Of a stretch of DNA of 64,000 nt, positions 17,043 to 24,367 are shown piece after piece. Position 1 is the stretch's first letter. Every line of letters starts with the position of its first letter. The position numbers and the translations under genes are program-made. Source of the DNA: Kibdelosporangium sp. MJ126-NF4 (GTDB lineage: Bacteria; Actinomycetota; Actinomycetes; Mycobacteriales; Pseudonocardiaceae); the NCBI RefSeq assembly GCF_000826545.1, contig NZ_CDME01000006.1:279063-343062 (forward strand), read 5' to 3'. A model generated the notes under the pieces. The model was not told where the DNA came from. It did not search any database and saw nothing but the letters and a program-made list of their open reading frames with translations.

Positions 17043-17081
17043 CGGATAGCTATCCGTTTTCAGTATGTGGATAGCTATCCG
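17043..17081. promoter_or_regulatory. Double TetR operator: two perfect palindromes in direct repeat
   Basis: GGATAGCTATCC occurs at 17044-17055 and again at 17069-17080, exactly 25 bases apart. The direct repeat extends to 16 bases (GGATAGCTATCCGTTT), and the first copy is a 14-base palindrome with flanking C/G. They lie in the 102-base spacer between doxX-MFS and the divergent tetR. Confidence 0.85.
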
Positions 17082-17126
17082 TTTGTCAACCCTTAGACTC
17101 CGTTGCGACGATCGGAAGGAAGGGTG

Positions 17127-17717
17127 ATGTCGGCCAACTCCGCGGACGAGCTGAGCGAACGGGCCGACGCCGTGCGCAACCGGGCCAAGATCCTCGCGGC
17201 CGCTGAACACGTCGTCGCGTCACGCGGTGCCGAATCGCTGTCGATGAACGAGGTCGCCAAAGCCGCCGGTGTCGGTGTGGGCACCGTGTACCGGCGCTTC
17301 AGGGACCAAGGCGGCCTGGTCGAGGCGATGATGAACGAGCGGGAGAACCACCTGCAGCAGGCGATGACGTCCGGGCCGCCCCCGCTCGGGCCCGGCGCCC
17401 GTCCCGCCGAGCGCATCCGGGCGTTCCTACACGCCTACGCAGACATCCTCGACATCTACGGACCGCTGATGGCCGCGGCAGAGGCGATCATGCCGACCCA
17501 GCGCCGCTACCGCACCGGCCCATACCTCGTCCACCACAACCACCTGGCGAAACTCGTCGCGGAGGCGAAGCCAGGCGCTGACGCGGACTTCCTCGCTGAC
17601 GCCTTGCTCGCCCCGCTCGCGGCCGGCCTCTTCACCCAGCAGCGTCGCAACGACCGTATGAGCATCGAGCGCATCAAGGCCGGCCTGGGCGAGTTGCTCA
17701 CCGGCTTCGGCATGTGA
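17127..17717 (+). CDS. TetR-family transcriptional repressor
   Basis: A 196-aa regulator. The N-terminal helix-turn-helix is clear: RAKILAAAEHVVASRGAESLSMNEVAKAAGVGVGTVYRRF. The C-terminal ligand domain is helical and ends LGELLTGFGM. The ATG at 17127 follows GGAAGGAAGGG; the frame is open 8 codons further upstream. It is divergent from doxX and the DHA2 exporter, with two identical palindromes between, so it most likely represses both directions until a pump substrate binds. Confidence 0.9.
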   Translation: MSANSADELSERADAVRNRAKILAAAEHVVASRGAESLSMNEVAKAAGVGVGTVYRRFRDQGGLVEAMMNERENHLQQAMTSGPPPLGPGARPAERIRAFLHAYADILDIYGPLMAAAEAIMPTQRRYRTGPYLVHHNHLAKLVAEAKPGADADFLADALLAPLAAGLFTQQRRNDRMSIERIKAGLGELLTGFGM

Positions 17718-17765
17718 CGCCCGACGAGACCGCGCCCGGCGCGAAACTCTCCATGACCCTGCAAT

Positions 17766-18185
17766 TCAGCGCAGCAGGGGGAGCGAGCCGACGAGGCGGT
17801 TGACTCGCTTTGGCGGGCCGTGCAGGCCGACGGCGACGCTGTCGAGGTCGGCGGTCGCGGTGGCCGCCATTTTGTCGATGTACTCGTCATAGGTCTTGCA
17901 GCTTTGGGCGAGCGCGCTGAAGGACACGAAGAACAGTTCATCGTCTTCGGCTGCGGCCTGCACGATAGTGGCGATCTTTTCGCGCGGGGCGTTGAGGATC
18001 GGGATCGGCATGTAGGTGATGCCTGGGTGCGCGATGCCGTCGGCGTCCTTCACGTCGGCGCCTACGAGCCCGTCGACCCGGTGTCCCAAGGTGATCGACA
18101 GGACGCTGGCCGCGTTGGCCGCCAGGCCCACTGGCAACTCTTCGCTGACCACGATCGCGCATTTGTTCTTGACTTGTTCCGGCAT
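17766..18185 (-). CDS. DUF2000 domain protein
   Basis: A 139-aa cytoplasmic protein of the DUF2000 family: KCAIVVSEELPVGLAANAAS near the N-terminus and PILNAPREKIATIVQAAAED in the middle, ending with VAVGLHGPPKRVNRLVGSLP. The family has known structures but no established function. The ATG overlaps the stop codon of the upstream transporter by one base (TAATG), so the two genes are translationally coupled. With the divergent Lrp-type regulator this suggests a small amino-acid-linked module; the role of this protein in it is unknown. Confidence 0.85.
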   Translation of the reverse strand: MPEQVKNKCAIVVSEELPVGLAANAASVLSITLGHRVDGLVGADVKDADGIAHPGITYMPIPILNAPREKIATIVQAAAEDDELFFVSFSALAQSCKTYDEYIDKMAATATADLDSVAVGLHGPPKRVNRLVGSLPLLR

Positions 18186-19138
18186 TACCTGTCCTTCGCC
18201 GCGTGGGTGTTCGATTTTCGGTAGCTGCCCAGCGTCACGCCGACGATGACGACGGCGCCGCCGAGCACCTGGAGGAGATCGAGGGTTTCGCCCGCCAGCA
18301 GCACGGCCCAGCCCAGACCGGCGACCGGGACGATGTTGAGCAGGTTGACCGCGACGCTCGGCTCGAGTCGGCGGAGGCCGTAGTTGTACAGGAGGAACGC
18401 CACCACCGAGCACAGTGCCGCGAGGAAGCCGATCCGTACCAGGTTTCCGCCGGACGGCACGCTCCACCGGTCGGCTTCGAGCAGTGCGAGCAGGACGAAA
18501 CCACCAGCACCCGCCAGCGTCTGGTAGTAGGTGATCACGATCGGCGAGGCGCCGGAGTCGTCCCGTTGGGCGACGAGGTTGTACACCGCCCAGATGACGC
18601 CGCCCGCGATCAGGATCAGGTCGCCCCACAGGTGGTGTTCGCCGCCGCTACCGGTCTGGCCGCGCACGACCAGCCACACCCCGGCGACCGCCACCAGCAT
18701 CCCGACGAACCGGACGACGGAGAACCGGGCGCGGCCGAACAGGATTTCCAGCACCAGCGTGATGATCGGGTAGGAGGCGACGATCAGGGTCGCGTCGGAA
18801 GCAGTGGCCCAGTCGACGCCGACGTTCTCCAACGCGAAGTACACCGTGATGCCGAGAAGACCCGCGAAACCGATGAAAAGCCGTTGGCGCGGTGCGGGCA
18901 GTCGCTTGTCCCGGCGAGTGTGCACCAACAGCCCCAGGATCACTGCGGCGAGGACGAAGCGCATGGCGCCGATGGTCATCGGCGGGATCTCGGCGAGCGC
19001 CACCTTCGTGACCGCGAACGAACTGCTCCAGATCAACGCGGCGGCGAGGATCGCAGCCATGGAAAGGCCGAGACGACGCCGGTCGGTACTGCTTTCCGGA
19101 ACCGTGGCGGCAGGTTCGGTCGACTCGACAATGGACAA
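18185..19138 (-). CDS. EamA/DMT-family transporter
   Basis: A 317-aa ten-helix drug/metabolite transporter with two EamA repeats: LAAALIWSSSFAVTKVAL with PMTIGAMRF in the first half, and LILIAGGVIWAVYNLVAQR in the second. These often export amino acids or metabolites. The TTG at 19138 is chosen because AGGGGGAG (complement of 19146-19153) is 7 bases upstream; a GTG at 19171 would add 11 residues but lacks a site. It is coupled to the DUF2000 gene and divergent from an Lrp/AsnC regulator, a combination commonly seen with amino-acid exporters. A substrate among amino acids is an inference. Confidence 0.86.
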   Translation of the reverse strand: MSIVESTEPAATVPESSTDRRRLGLSMAAILAAALIWSSSFAVTKVALAEIPPMTIGAMRFVLAAVILGLLVHTRRDKRLPAPRQRLFIGFAGLLGITVYFALENVGVDWATASDATLIVASYPIITLVLEILFGRARFSVVRFVGMLVAVAGVWLVVRGQTGSGGEHHLWGDLILIAGGVIWAVYNLVAQRDDSGASPIVITYYQTLAGAGGFVLLALLEADRWSVPSGGNLVRIGFLAALCSVVAFLLYNYGLRRLEPSVAVNLLNIVPVAGLGWAVLLAGETLDLLQVLGGAVVIVGVTLGSYRKSNTHAAKDR

Positions 19139-19243
19139 AGATCTGCTCCCCCTGGTTGCGTGCACGAGCACGCATGATCATGAAGATCACCGTAACAGCG
19201 CGCAGAAAGGTCCCTGGTGACACCGTGCTAAATTCGGTGTTGT

Positions 19244-19266
19244 GAGCAGAATGCCGAATTCTGCTC
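19244..19266. promoter_or_regulatory. Operator dyad upstream of the Lrp-type regulator
   Basis: GAGCAGAAT (19244-19252) and ATTCTGCTC (19258-19266) form a perfect 9-base inverted repeat with a 5-base spacer. It ends 24 bases before the lrp start codon and lies in the spacer shared with the divergent transporter. Confidence 0.75.
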
Positions 19267-19290
19267 GCTACCGACGGCGATGAGGGCCCG

Positions 19291-19761
19291 ATGGACGAAC
19301 TTGATACGGCGTTGCTGACCCTGCTGCAGGAGGACGCCAAGCAGACCAACAAGGAGCTCGCGCGGCGCCTGCACATCGCGCAGTCGACCTGCCTGGATCG
19401 AGTGCGGGAACTGACCCGGCGCGGGATCGTGCGCGGTCACCGCGTCGACGTGGACCTGAAGAAGATCGGCAGGCCTGTGCAGGCGATGGTCGCGGTGCGG
19501 CTGCGTCCGCCGGACCGCGCGGTGATCGAGTCCTTCCGCGCCTTCGTGACGAGCCTGCCCGAGGTGCTGTCGGTCTTCGTCATGTCCGGCAGCGACGACT
19601 TCCTGCTGCACATCGCCGTCGCCGACAACGACCACCTGAGCGGCTTCATCCTCGACCGGCTCACCCAGCGCAAGGAGATCGTGGACGTCCGGACGTCGGT
19701 CATCTTCGACCACTTCCGCCGTTCGGTCGTGACACCACTGACTCCCGACGACGAGCCATGA
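19291..19761 (+). CDS. Lrp/AsnC-family transcriptional regulator
   Basis: A 156-aa feast/famine regulator. The N-terminal helix-turn-helix (MDELDTALLTLLQEDAKQTN, then LARRLHIAQSTCLDRVRELT) is followed by the RAM/AsnC effector domain (AMVAVRLRPP, LPEVLSVFVMSGSDDFLLHIAVAD). Such proteins form dimers and higher oligomers and usually sense amino acids. It is divergent from the DMT transporter and DUF2000 genes, and a 23-base dyad sits just ahead of its own start, suggesting autoregulation plus control of the exporter. Confidence 0.92.
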   Translation: MDELDTALLTLLQEDAKQTNKELARRLHIAQSTCLDRVRELTRRGIVRGHRVDVDLKKIGRPVQAMVAVRLRPPDRAVIESFRAFVTSLPEVLSVFVMSGSDDFLLHIAVADNDHLSGFILDRLTQRKEIVDVRTSVIFDHFRRSVVTPLTPDDEP

Positions 19762-19768
19762 CACCGCA

Positions 19769-20542
19769 CTAGTCGCGTGTGACGTCCGCGTTCTCGATCA
19801 GGGCTCGGAACCCGGTCAACAACGCGTTCAGGCCGACTTCGAACTCGTCGTCGCTGCCGACCTCCGCGAGGGTGTCGGCGTGCTGGACGAGCAGTGGAAA
19901 GACCGTGGCGTCTCGCGACCGGTACAGCTGTCGCCGGTGCCTGCGCTCTTCTGGATCCTGCGCGTCGATTCCCAGGTTGAAGTGCACCGAACCGGTGACG
20001 AAGGTGGCCAGCGACGATGCGGCGGCGGACGCGAGTCTGGGGCTGAGACCCGCGCCGATGAACAGGTCGAGGGCGTATTCCATCCCGGCCAGTGAGTGCG
20101 GACCGAGCCGCTCGGTCCCGCGGAGGAGCGAGGCCACGCCGGGATGCCGACGCAGGTGCTCGCGGAACAGGCGTGCGGACCACGCCGCCTTCTCGGCCCA
20201 GTCCGCGTCGTCGGGCGGAACCGCGCTAGCCACAGTAACCGCCCGGTCGACAAGCAGGGTCACCAGTTCCTCACGGTTGCGCACGTGCCGGTAGAGCGAC
20301 GCCTGCGTGCAGCCGAGCGCCTCGGCGACGTTGCGCATGGTCAGCGCAGCGGCTCCGCGTGCGTCGAGCAAGGCCATGGACGCGTCGAGGATGCCCTCGA
20401 GCGTCAGTGATCTGCGCCTTCGCTGCCGTGTGGGTTCCCCCTCCCGGGCAAGCCACCAGGCCGCCGTTCCCGGCTGCGGTGCCCCTTGCGGGCTCTTCGG
20501 CGGTGGCTCGCCTGCCCCGGCTGTCGTCGTCGGTTCGTGCAC
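19769..20542 (-). CDS. TetR-family transcriptional regulator (long, with C-terminal tetracyclin-repressor-like domain)
   Basis: A 257-aa regulator. After a disordered N-terminus of about 40 residues rich in Pro and Gly comes the helix-turn-helix: LTLEGILDASMALLDARGAA, then LTMRNVAEALGCTQASLYRHVRNREELVTLLVDRA. The C-terminal domain (residues 110-250) has the helical make-up of TetR_C proteins. It is divergent from the zinc-dependent dehydrogenase gene at 20629, and a nested double dyad fills the spacer, so it likely controls that gene and itself. It converges on lrp, 7 bases apart. Confidence 0.88.
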   Translation of the reverse strand: MHEPTTTAGAGEPPPKSPQGAPQPGTAAWWLAREGEPTRQRRRRSLTLEGILDASMALLDARGAAALTMRNVAEALGCTQASLYRHVRNREELVTLLVDRAVTVASAVPPDDADWAEKAAWSARLFREHLRRHPGVASLLRGTERLGPHSLAGMEYALDLFIGAGLSPRLASAAASSLATFVTGSVHFNLGIDAQDPEERRHRRQLYRSRDATVFPLLVQHADTLAEVGSDDEFEVGLNALLTGFRALIENADVTRD

Positions 20543-20560
20543 GAGACAAAGGATAGGCGC

Positions 20561-20605
20561 TATGCGAACATCTATCGCTTAGTCTAAGCTAACGCCGTTC
20601 GCATA
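20561..20605. promoter_or_regulatory. Nested concentric palindromes, likely TetR operator
   Basis: An outer inverted repeat TATGCGAAC (20561-20569) / GTTCGCATA (20597-20605) surrounds an inner 13-base palindrome GCTTAGTCTAAGC (20577-20589). Both are centred on base 20583. The site lies between the divergent tetR and the dehydrogenase gene and overlaps the expected promoters. Confidence 0.8.
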
Positions 20606-20628
20606 ACAGTGAGGGGAAGGGAAGCTCC

Positions 20629-21561
20629 ATGCGTGCCGTAAGAAACACCGATCAGGGCATCGTTGTGGCCGAGACCGACGAGCCGGAAGGGCCCGGGGTC
20701 CGCCTCGCCATTGCCTCGATGGGTGTCTGCGGGACCGACGTCAACTTCGCGGCGAGTGGCGTTCAGGGCTACACCTATGGCCACGAGTTCGCGGGCACCA
20801 CCGTCGACGGCCAGTCCTACGCCGTCGAACCCACGGTGTACTGCGGAGAGTGCGACCAATGCCGCGCTGGCCACGTCCAGAGGTGTGCCGCCCCGGAGCA
20901 CGGAACGCTCGGCATATTCCGAGACGGCGGCATGTGCGATGCCGTGACGGTTCCCGAGAACATGCTCGTCCCGCTGCCACCCGGTCTCGACGTGCGCGAC
21001 GCCTGCCTCGTGGAGCCGACGGCAGTGGCCGGGCACGGTGTCCGCAGCGCGGCACTCGAGTCGGGGGAGCGGGTGGCGGTCGTCGGCGGCGGCAGCATCG
21101 GGCTGCTGGCTGCGGCAACGGCCCGGCAGCGCGGCTTCGACGTCGATGTCGAGGTGCGCCACAAGCACCAAAGGGTTGCGGCGGACCGCCTGGAAGTCGG
21201 CTCAGTGGCAGGCACCTACGACGTCGTGATCGACGCCGCGGGCAGCGAGGCTGGCCTCGCCCGGTGTGCCGATCTCGCGCGCCCCGGCGGTCGCGTCGTG
21301 CTGCTGGGCGTCTATCAGCACACTGTTCCCATCCCGGGCATCGTCAGCCTGGTCAAGGAACTCACCTACGTCCACTCCATCGCCTACAGCAGGCACGACG
21401 GCATCCGCGACACCGAGCAAGCCGCAGCATTACTCGCAGGCAATCCCGAGATCGCGCAGACGGTGATCACCCACCGCTTCCCTCTCGACGACGCCGCAGC
21501 GGCCTTCCGCGTGGCGGGTGACCGGGCCGCCGGAGCCATCAAGGTCGTCCTGCACGCTTGA
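20629..21561 (+). CDS. Zinc-dependent medium-chain alcohol dehydrogenase
   Basis: A 310-aa MDR-family oxidoreductase, related to threonine/sorbitol dehydrogenases, which moves hydride between an alcohol and NAD(P). The catalytic-zinc Cys is in MGVCGTD and GHEFAG follows. The structural-zinc lobe has four cysteines in YCGECDQCRAGHVQRC. The nucleotide-binding fold is VAVVGGGSIGLLAAATARQRG. At 310 residues it is shorter than the usual 340-350, mainly in the coenzyme domain. It begins at an ATG with GGGAAGGG upstream. Probably controlled by the divergent TetR through the nested palindrome. Substrate unknown. Confidence 0.9.
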   Translation: MRAVRNTDQGIVVAETDEPEGPGVRLAIASMGVCGTDVNFAASGVQGYTYGHEFAGTTVDGQSYAVEPTVYCGECDQCRAGHVQRCAAPEHGTLGIFRDGGMCDAVTVPENMLVPLPPGLDVRDACLVEPTAVAGHGVRSAALESGERVAVVGGGSIGLLAAATARQRGFDVDVEVRHKHQRVAADRLEVGSVAGTYDVVIDAAGSEAGLARCADLARPGGRVVLLGVYQHTVPIPGIVSLVKELTYVHSIAYSRHDGIRDTEQAAALLAGNPEIAQTVITHRFPLDDAAAAFRVAGDRAAGAIKVVLHA

Positions 21562-21598
21562 CCAGGGCTGGACAAACCGGTTTCCCGGTCGGTGACCT

Positions 21599-22711
21599 TC
21601 AGCCAGGTTGGAAGAATGCGAGCATTTTCTGGGCCGCGTCCGGTGACATCAGCAGTTCCTGGATGTCCGCGCACATCCGGGCGGCAGCGCTGGTGCGTTC
21701 GAACATCTCGCTTTCGTATTCTCTGACAGCGGCGGGGTAGTCGCCCGGGTGCGCGGCCAGTGCGAGGCCGAGCAGGGCGCCGTCGAGCAGCGCCATGTTG
21801 GCGCCTTCCCCCACCGGCGGCATCAGGTGCGCGGCATCGCCGAGCAGTGTGACGCTGGGCGTCGATGGCCAGGTCAGGCCGACCGGGAGAGCGGTGAGCG
21901 ACCGCGGCACGACCGTGTCGTCGCAGGCCTCGATCAGTGCGGTGAACCGTGCGTCCCAGCCGGGGAGCAGCTCGATCAGCCGCGCCCGGGCGGCGGCTGG
22001 GTCGTCGAACGGGATCCCGCTGGTCGCGAACCAGTCCTCGGCGGTGTTGTAGAAGCTGACACCGATGCGGACGCGGCCGTCGCCGTTGCGCTGCGCCGCC
22101 AGGGACAGTCCCTTGCCGAGCACCCAGTAGCTGCCGCGCCCGACCATCGCCGCGAGGTCGGGGTGCGTGCGGTCGATGTCGGGAATACCGACCTCGACGA
22201 CGTTCTGGCCGAGGTGCGCCGGTCGAGCGTCGGTGAGCAGTGGACGGACACGGGAGCCCGCGCCGTCGGCGCCGACCAGCAGGTCATACGTCGCCCTGCT
22301 GCCGTCAGCGAAGTGCAACACACCGTTGTCAGCGGATTCGAAGGCATGCCCCCAGCGCACTGCGCCCTCGGGGAGCGAGTCCAGCAGCAGGTCGCGCAGA
22401 TCGGCACGGTCCACCTCGGGTCGCAGAAGCGGGGCGTCCTCGGGTGTGTCCTCCTGCAGCAGCAGGGTGCCGTCCGGCTCCAGAAGCCGCATGTCCTGGC
22501 CCTCACCACGGGCAATCGCGTAGAACTCGTCGATCAGACCGGCCTCGCGCAGCGCACGCTGCCCCGAGTGGATGTCGAGCATGCCGCCCTGACCACGCGC
22601 GTCACGCGACGATTCACGTTCGTAGACCACGGCTTCGATGCCGTTCACGTGCAGCACCCGCGCAAGGGCCAAGCCGCCTAACCCGGCTCCGACAATGGCG
22701 ATGGTCATCAC
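21599..22711 (-). CDS. FAD-dependent monooxygenase, TetX-like
   Basis: A 370-aa class A flavin monooxygenase. Motifs in order: the dinucleotide fold IAIVGAGLGGLALARVLHVNG, the YERE acidic end of strand 2, the GGMLDIHSGQRALREAGL segment, the DLLVGADGAGSRVR (DG) motif, and GDAAHLMPPVGEGANMALLD (GD/P motif). The GGxLDIHxGxxA and GDAAHLMPP stretches and overall length resemble the tetracycline-inactivating enzyme TetX and its relatives by eye. The start may be the first or second of two ATG codons. It is divergent from a TetR-type repressor with overlapping palindromes between. A role in degrading an antibiotic or aromatic compound is plausible; tetracycline specificity cannot be claimed. Confidence 0.88.
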   Translation of the reverse strand: MMTIAIVGAGLGGLALARVLHVNGIEAVVYERESSRDARGQGGMLDIHSGQRALREAGLIDEFYAIARGEGQDMRLLEPDGTLLLQEDTPEDAPLLRPEVDRADLRDLLLDSLPEGAVRWGHAFESADNGVLHFADGSRATYDLLVGADGAGSRVRPLLTDARPAHLGQNVVEVGIPDIDRTHPDLAAMVGRGSYWVLGKGLSLAAQRNGDGRVRIGVSFYNTAEDWFATSGIPFDDPAAARARLIELLPGWDARFTALIEACDDTVVPRSLTALPVGLTWPSTPSVTLLGDAAHLMPPVGEGANMALLDGALLGLALAAHPGDYPAAVREYESEMFERTSAAARMCADIQELLMSPDAAQKMLAFFQPG

Positions 22712-22722
22712 TACCCTCGATT

Positions 22723-22764
22723 CACTGTATTAGTCGATACACTGTATCACTCCTCGCGCTGTAT
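22723..22764. promoter_or_regulatory. TetR operator region between monooxygenase and its regulator
   Basis: GATACACTGTATC (22736-22748) is a perfect 13-base palindrome. CACTGTAT is repeated at 22723-22730 and 22740-22747, and TGTAT (22726-22730) pairs with ATACA (22737-22741). A third TGTAT lies at 22760-22764. The overlapping dyads fill the 63-base spacer of the divergent pair. Confidence 0.8.
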
Positions 22765-22774
22765 TGTCCTCGGC

Positions 22775-23455
22775 ATGTTGGTGTGGGAGCGGCCGGAGCC
22801 ACCGGATCGACCGGTACCGGCCCCGCTGAGCCGGGAGCGAATCGTCCAAGCGGCGATCCACCTCGCCGACGCGGACGGCCTGGACGCGGTGTCGCTGCGC
22901 AAGGTCGCCGCGGCACTGGACGTCGGACCGATGCGGCTGTACGGCTACATCGCCACCAAGGAGGAGTTGCTCGACCTGATGGTCGACGCGGCCTACGCCG
23001 AGATCCGGCCGACCGGAGACAGCTGGCGAGAGGTGCTGCGGTCCCTTGCCGAAACCACCCGGCAGGCCGCTCACCAGCACGAATGGCTCGCCGACCTGCT
23101 CGGCGGGCGGCCCCAGCTCGGGCCGAACACGCTGGCAAGCAGTGAGGCCGTGCTGGCCGCGATGGTCGGCGTCGACCTGGACACTGTCGTTCCGGCGGTG
23201 GCCGCGGTCAACGCGTACGTGATCGGCGCGGTACGCCGGGAGATCACCGAGCGGCGCGCCGAGCGCGTCTCCGGGATGGACAAGGAGCAGTGGCAGGCCA
23301 CCTTCGGGCCCTATCTGCTGCGGACCTTCGCCACCGGCCGATTTCCCGCGCTGGCCTCGCTCGTCCACGACGGTCCCCACCTGGACGCCGACCACACCTT
23401 CCGAGCCGGCCTCGACTTCCTCCTCGACGGCATCGAAGCCCGCGTCTCCGGCTGA
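22775..23455 (+). CDS. TetR-family repressor with TetR_C-type ligand domain
   Basis: A 226-aa repressor. Helix-turn-helix: LSRERIVQAAIHLADADGLDAVSLRKVAAALDVGPMRLYGYIATKEELLDLMVD, which is close in style to true tetracycline repressors (the MRLYxYIxxKEELL part). The C-terminal domain (residues 80-226) ends FRAGLDFLLDGIEARVSG, typical of the TetR_C_1 group. The ATG at 22775 overlaps no gene; its promoter must lie within the operator-rich spacer shared with the TetX-like monooxygenase, so the two form a drug-inducible pair by layout. The downstream methyltransferase starts 26 bases after its stop and may be co-transcribed. Confidence 0.9.
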   Translation: MLVWERPEPPDRPVPAPLSRERIVQAAIHLADADGLDAVSLRKVAAALDVGPMRLYGYIATKEELLDLMVDAAYAEIRPTGDSWREVLRSLAETTRQAAHQHEWLADLLGGRPQLGPNTLASSEAVLAAMVGVDLDTVVPAVAAVNAYVIGAVRREITERRAERVSGMDKEQWQATFGPYLLRTFATGRFPALASLVHDGPHLDADHTFRAGLDFLLDGIEARVSG

Positions 23456-23481
23456 CGCGCGGCCCGGTCGGCGGGAAATCG

Positions 23482-24327
23482 ATGGACACCAACCGGCTGC
23501 GGCATCCAGACTCCAGCCCCGTGGTTGAGCACTCCAGGGGGTTGGCGGAGCTGTTCGACAGGGTGGCCCCCGACTACGACCAAGCGGTGCCGTTCTTCGC
23601 CACCTTCGGCACACGGCTGGTGGACTGGGCGGAACTGCCCCGCGGTGCGCGGGTGTTGGACCTGGGCTCGGGCCGCGGCGCGGTCACCGCTGCCGCCGTC
23701 GACGCCGTCGGCTCCACCGGTTCCGTGCTCGCGGCCGACATTTCTCCCGAAATGGCCGCGAGGCTGCGAGCTCAAGCCCTTCCGCACGTTGACGTGCAGG
23801 TAATGGACGCGCAGGCGCTGGACCTGGCGGACGAGTCCTTCGACGCGGTACTCAGCGGATTCCTGCTCCACATCCTGCCCGATCCCGGCACCGCGCTGGT
23901 TGAGATCGCCCGGGTGCTCAAGCCCGGCGGACTGCTCGCGATGTCGGTTCCCGGCCCCAGCGCCGACGGCGGATGGTGGGCCGCCTACGGCCAGATCGTG
24001 GCCGAGTTCGCCACCAGAGTCGCCGAAGGCAGCTCGGCTGGCATGACTGGCCCTCCGGACTCGTGGGAAGCGTGCGCCGAACAGGCAGGGTTCACGTACG
24101 TCGACCGAGAACACACCGAGGTGGCGTTGCCGATCAGCGGCCCGGAGGCGCACTGGTCGTGGCTGCTGTCGCACGGCAATCGATGGCTGCACGACGCACT
24201 GGACGAGACCAGTCGCGCCGAGTTCCGCGAACAGGTGCTGCACAGCCTCCGACACAGTCATCCCGCCGGTGGGACGCGGTTGATCGCCGGTGCCGAGCTG
24301 CACAAGATGATCAAACGAAACCGCTGA
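23482..24327 (+). CDS. Class I SAM-dependent methyltransferase
   Basis: A 281-aa methyltransferase of the UbiE/Methyltransf_11 type. Motif I is RVLDLGSGRGAVTAAAVDAV, followed by VLAADISPEM (acidic residue binding the ribose), the VMDAQALDLADESFDAVLSGF segment and the post-motif VLKPGGLLAMSV. The ATG at 23482 is the first in a good context; the open frame upstream is a shadow of tetR. It follows the TetR gene on the same strand. The substrate is unknown; a small hydrophobic molecule is likely by family. It may share transcription with tetR. Confidence 0.87.
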   Translation: MDTNRLRHPDSSPVVEHSRGLAELFDRVAPDYDQAVPFFATFGTRLVDWAELPRGARVLDLGSGRGAVTAAAVDAVGSTGSVLAADISPEMAARLRAQALPHVDVQVMDAQALDLADESFDAVLSGFLLHILPDPGTALVEIARVLKPGGLLAMSVPGPSADGGWWAAYGQIVAEFATRVAEGSSAGMTGPPDSWEACAEQAGFTYVDREHTEVALPISGPEAHWSWLLSHGNRWLHDALDETSRAEFREQVLHSLRHSHPAGGTRLIAGAELHKMIKRNR

Positions 24328-24367
24328 CGTCCGAACCTGCCTCGGTGGGGTGGTGCAGAGTCTCGGT

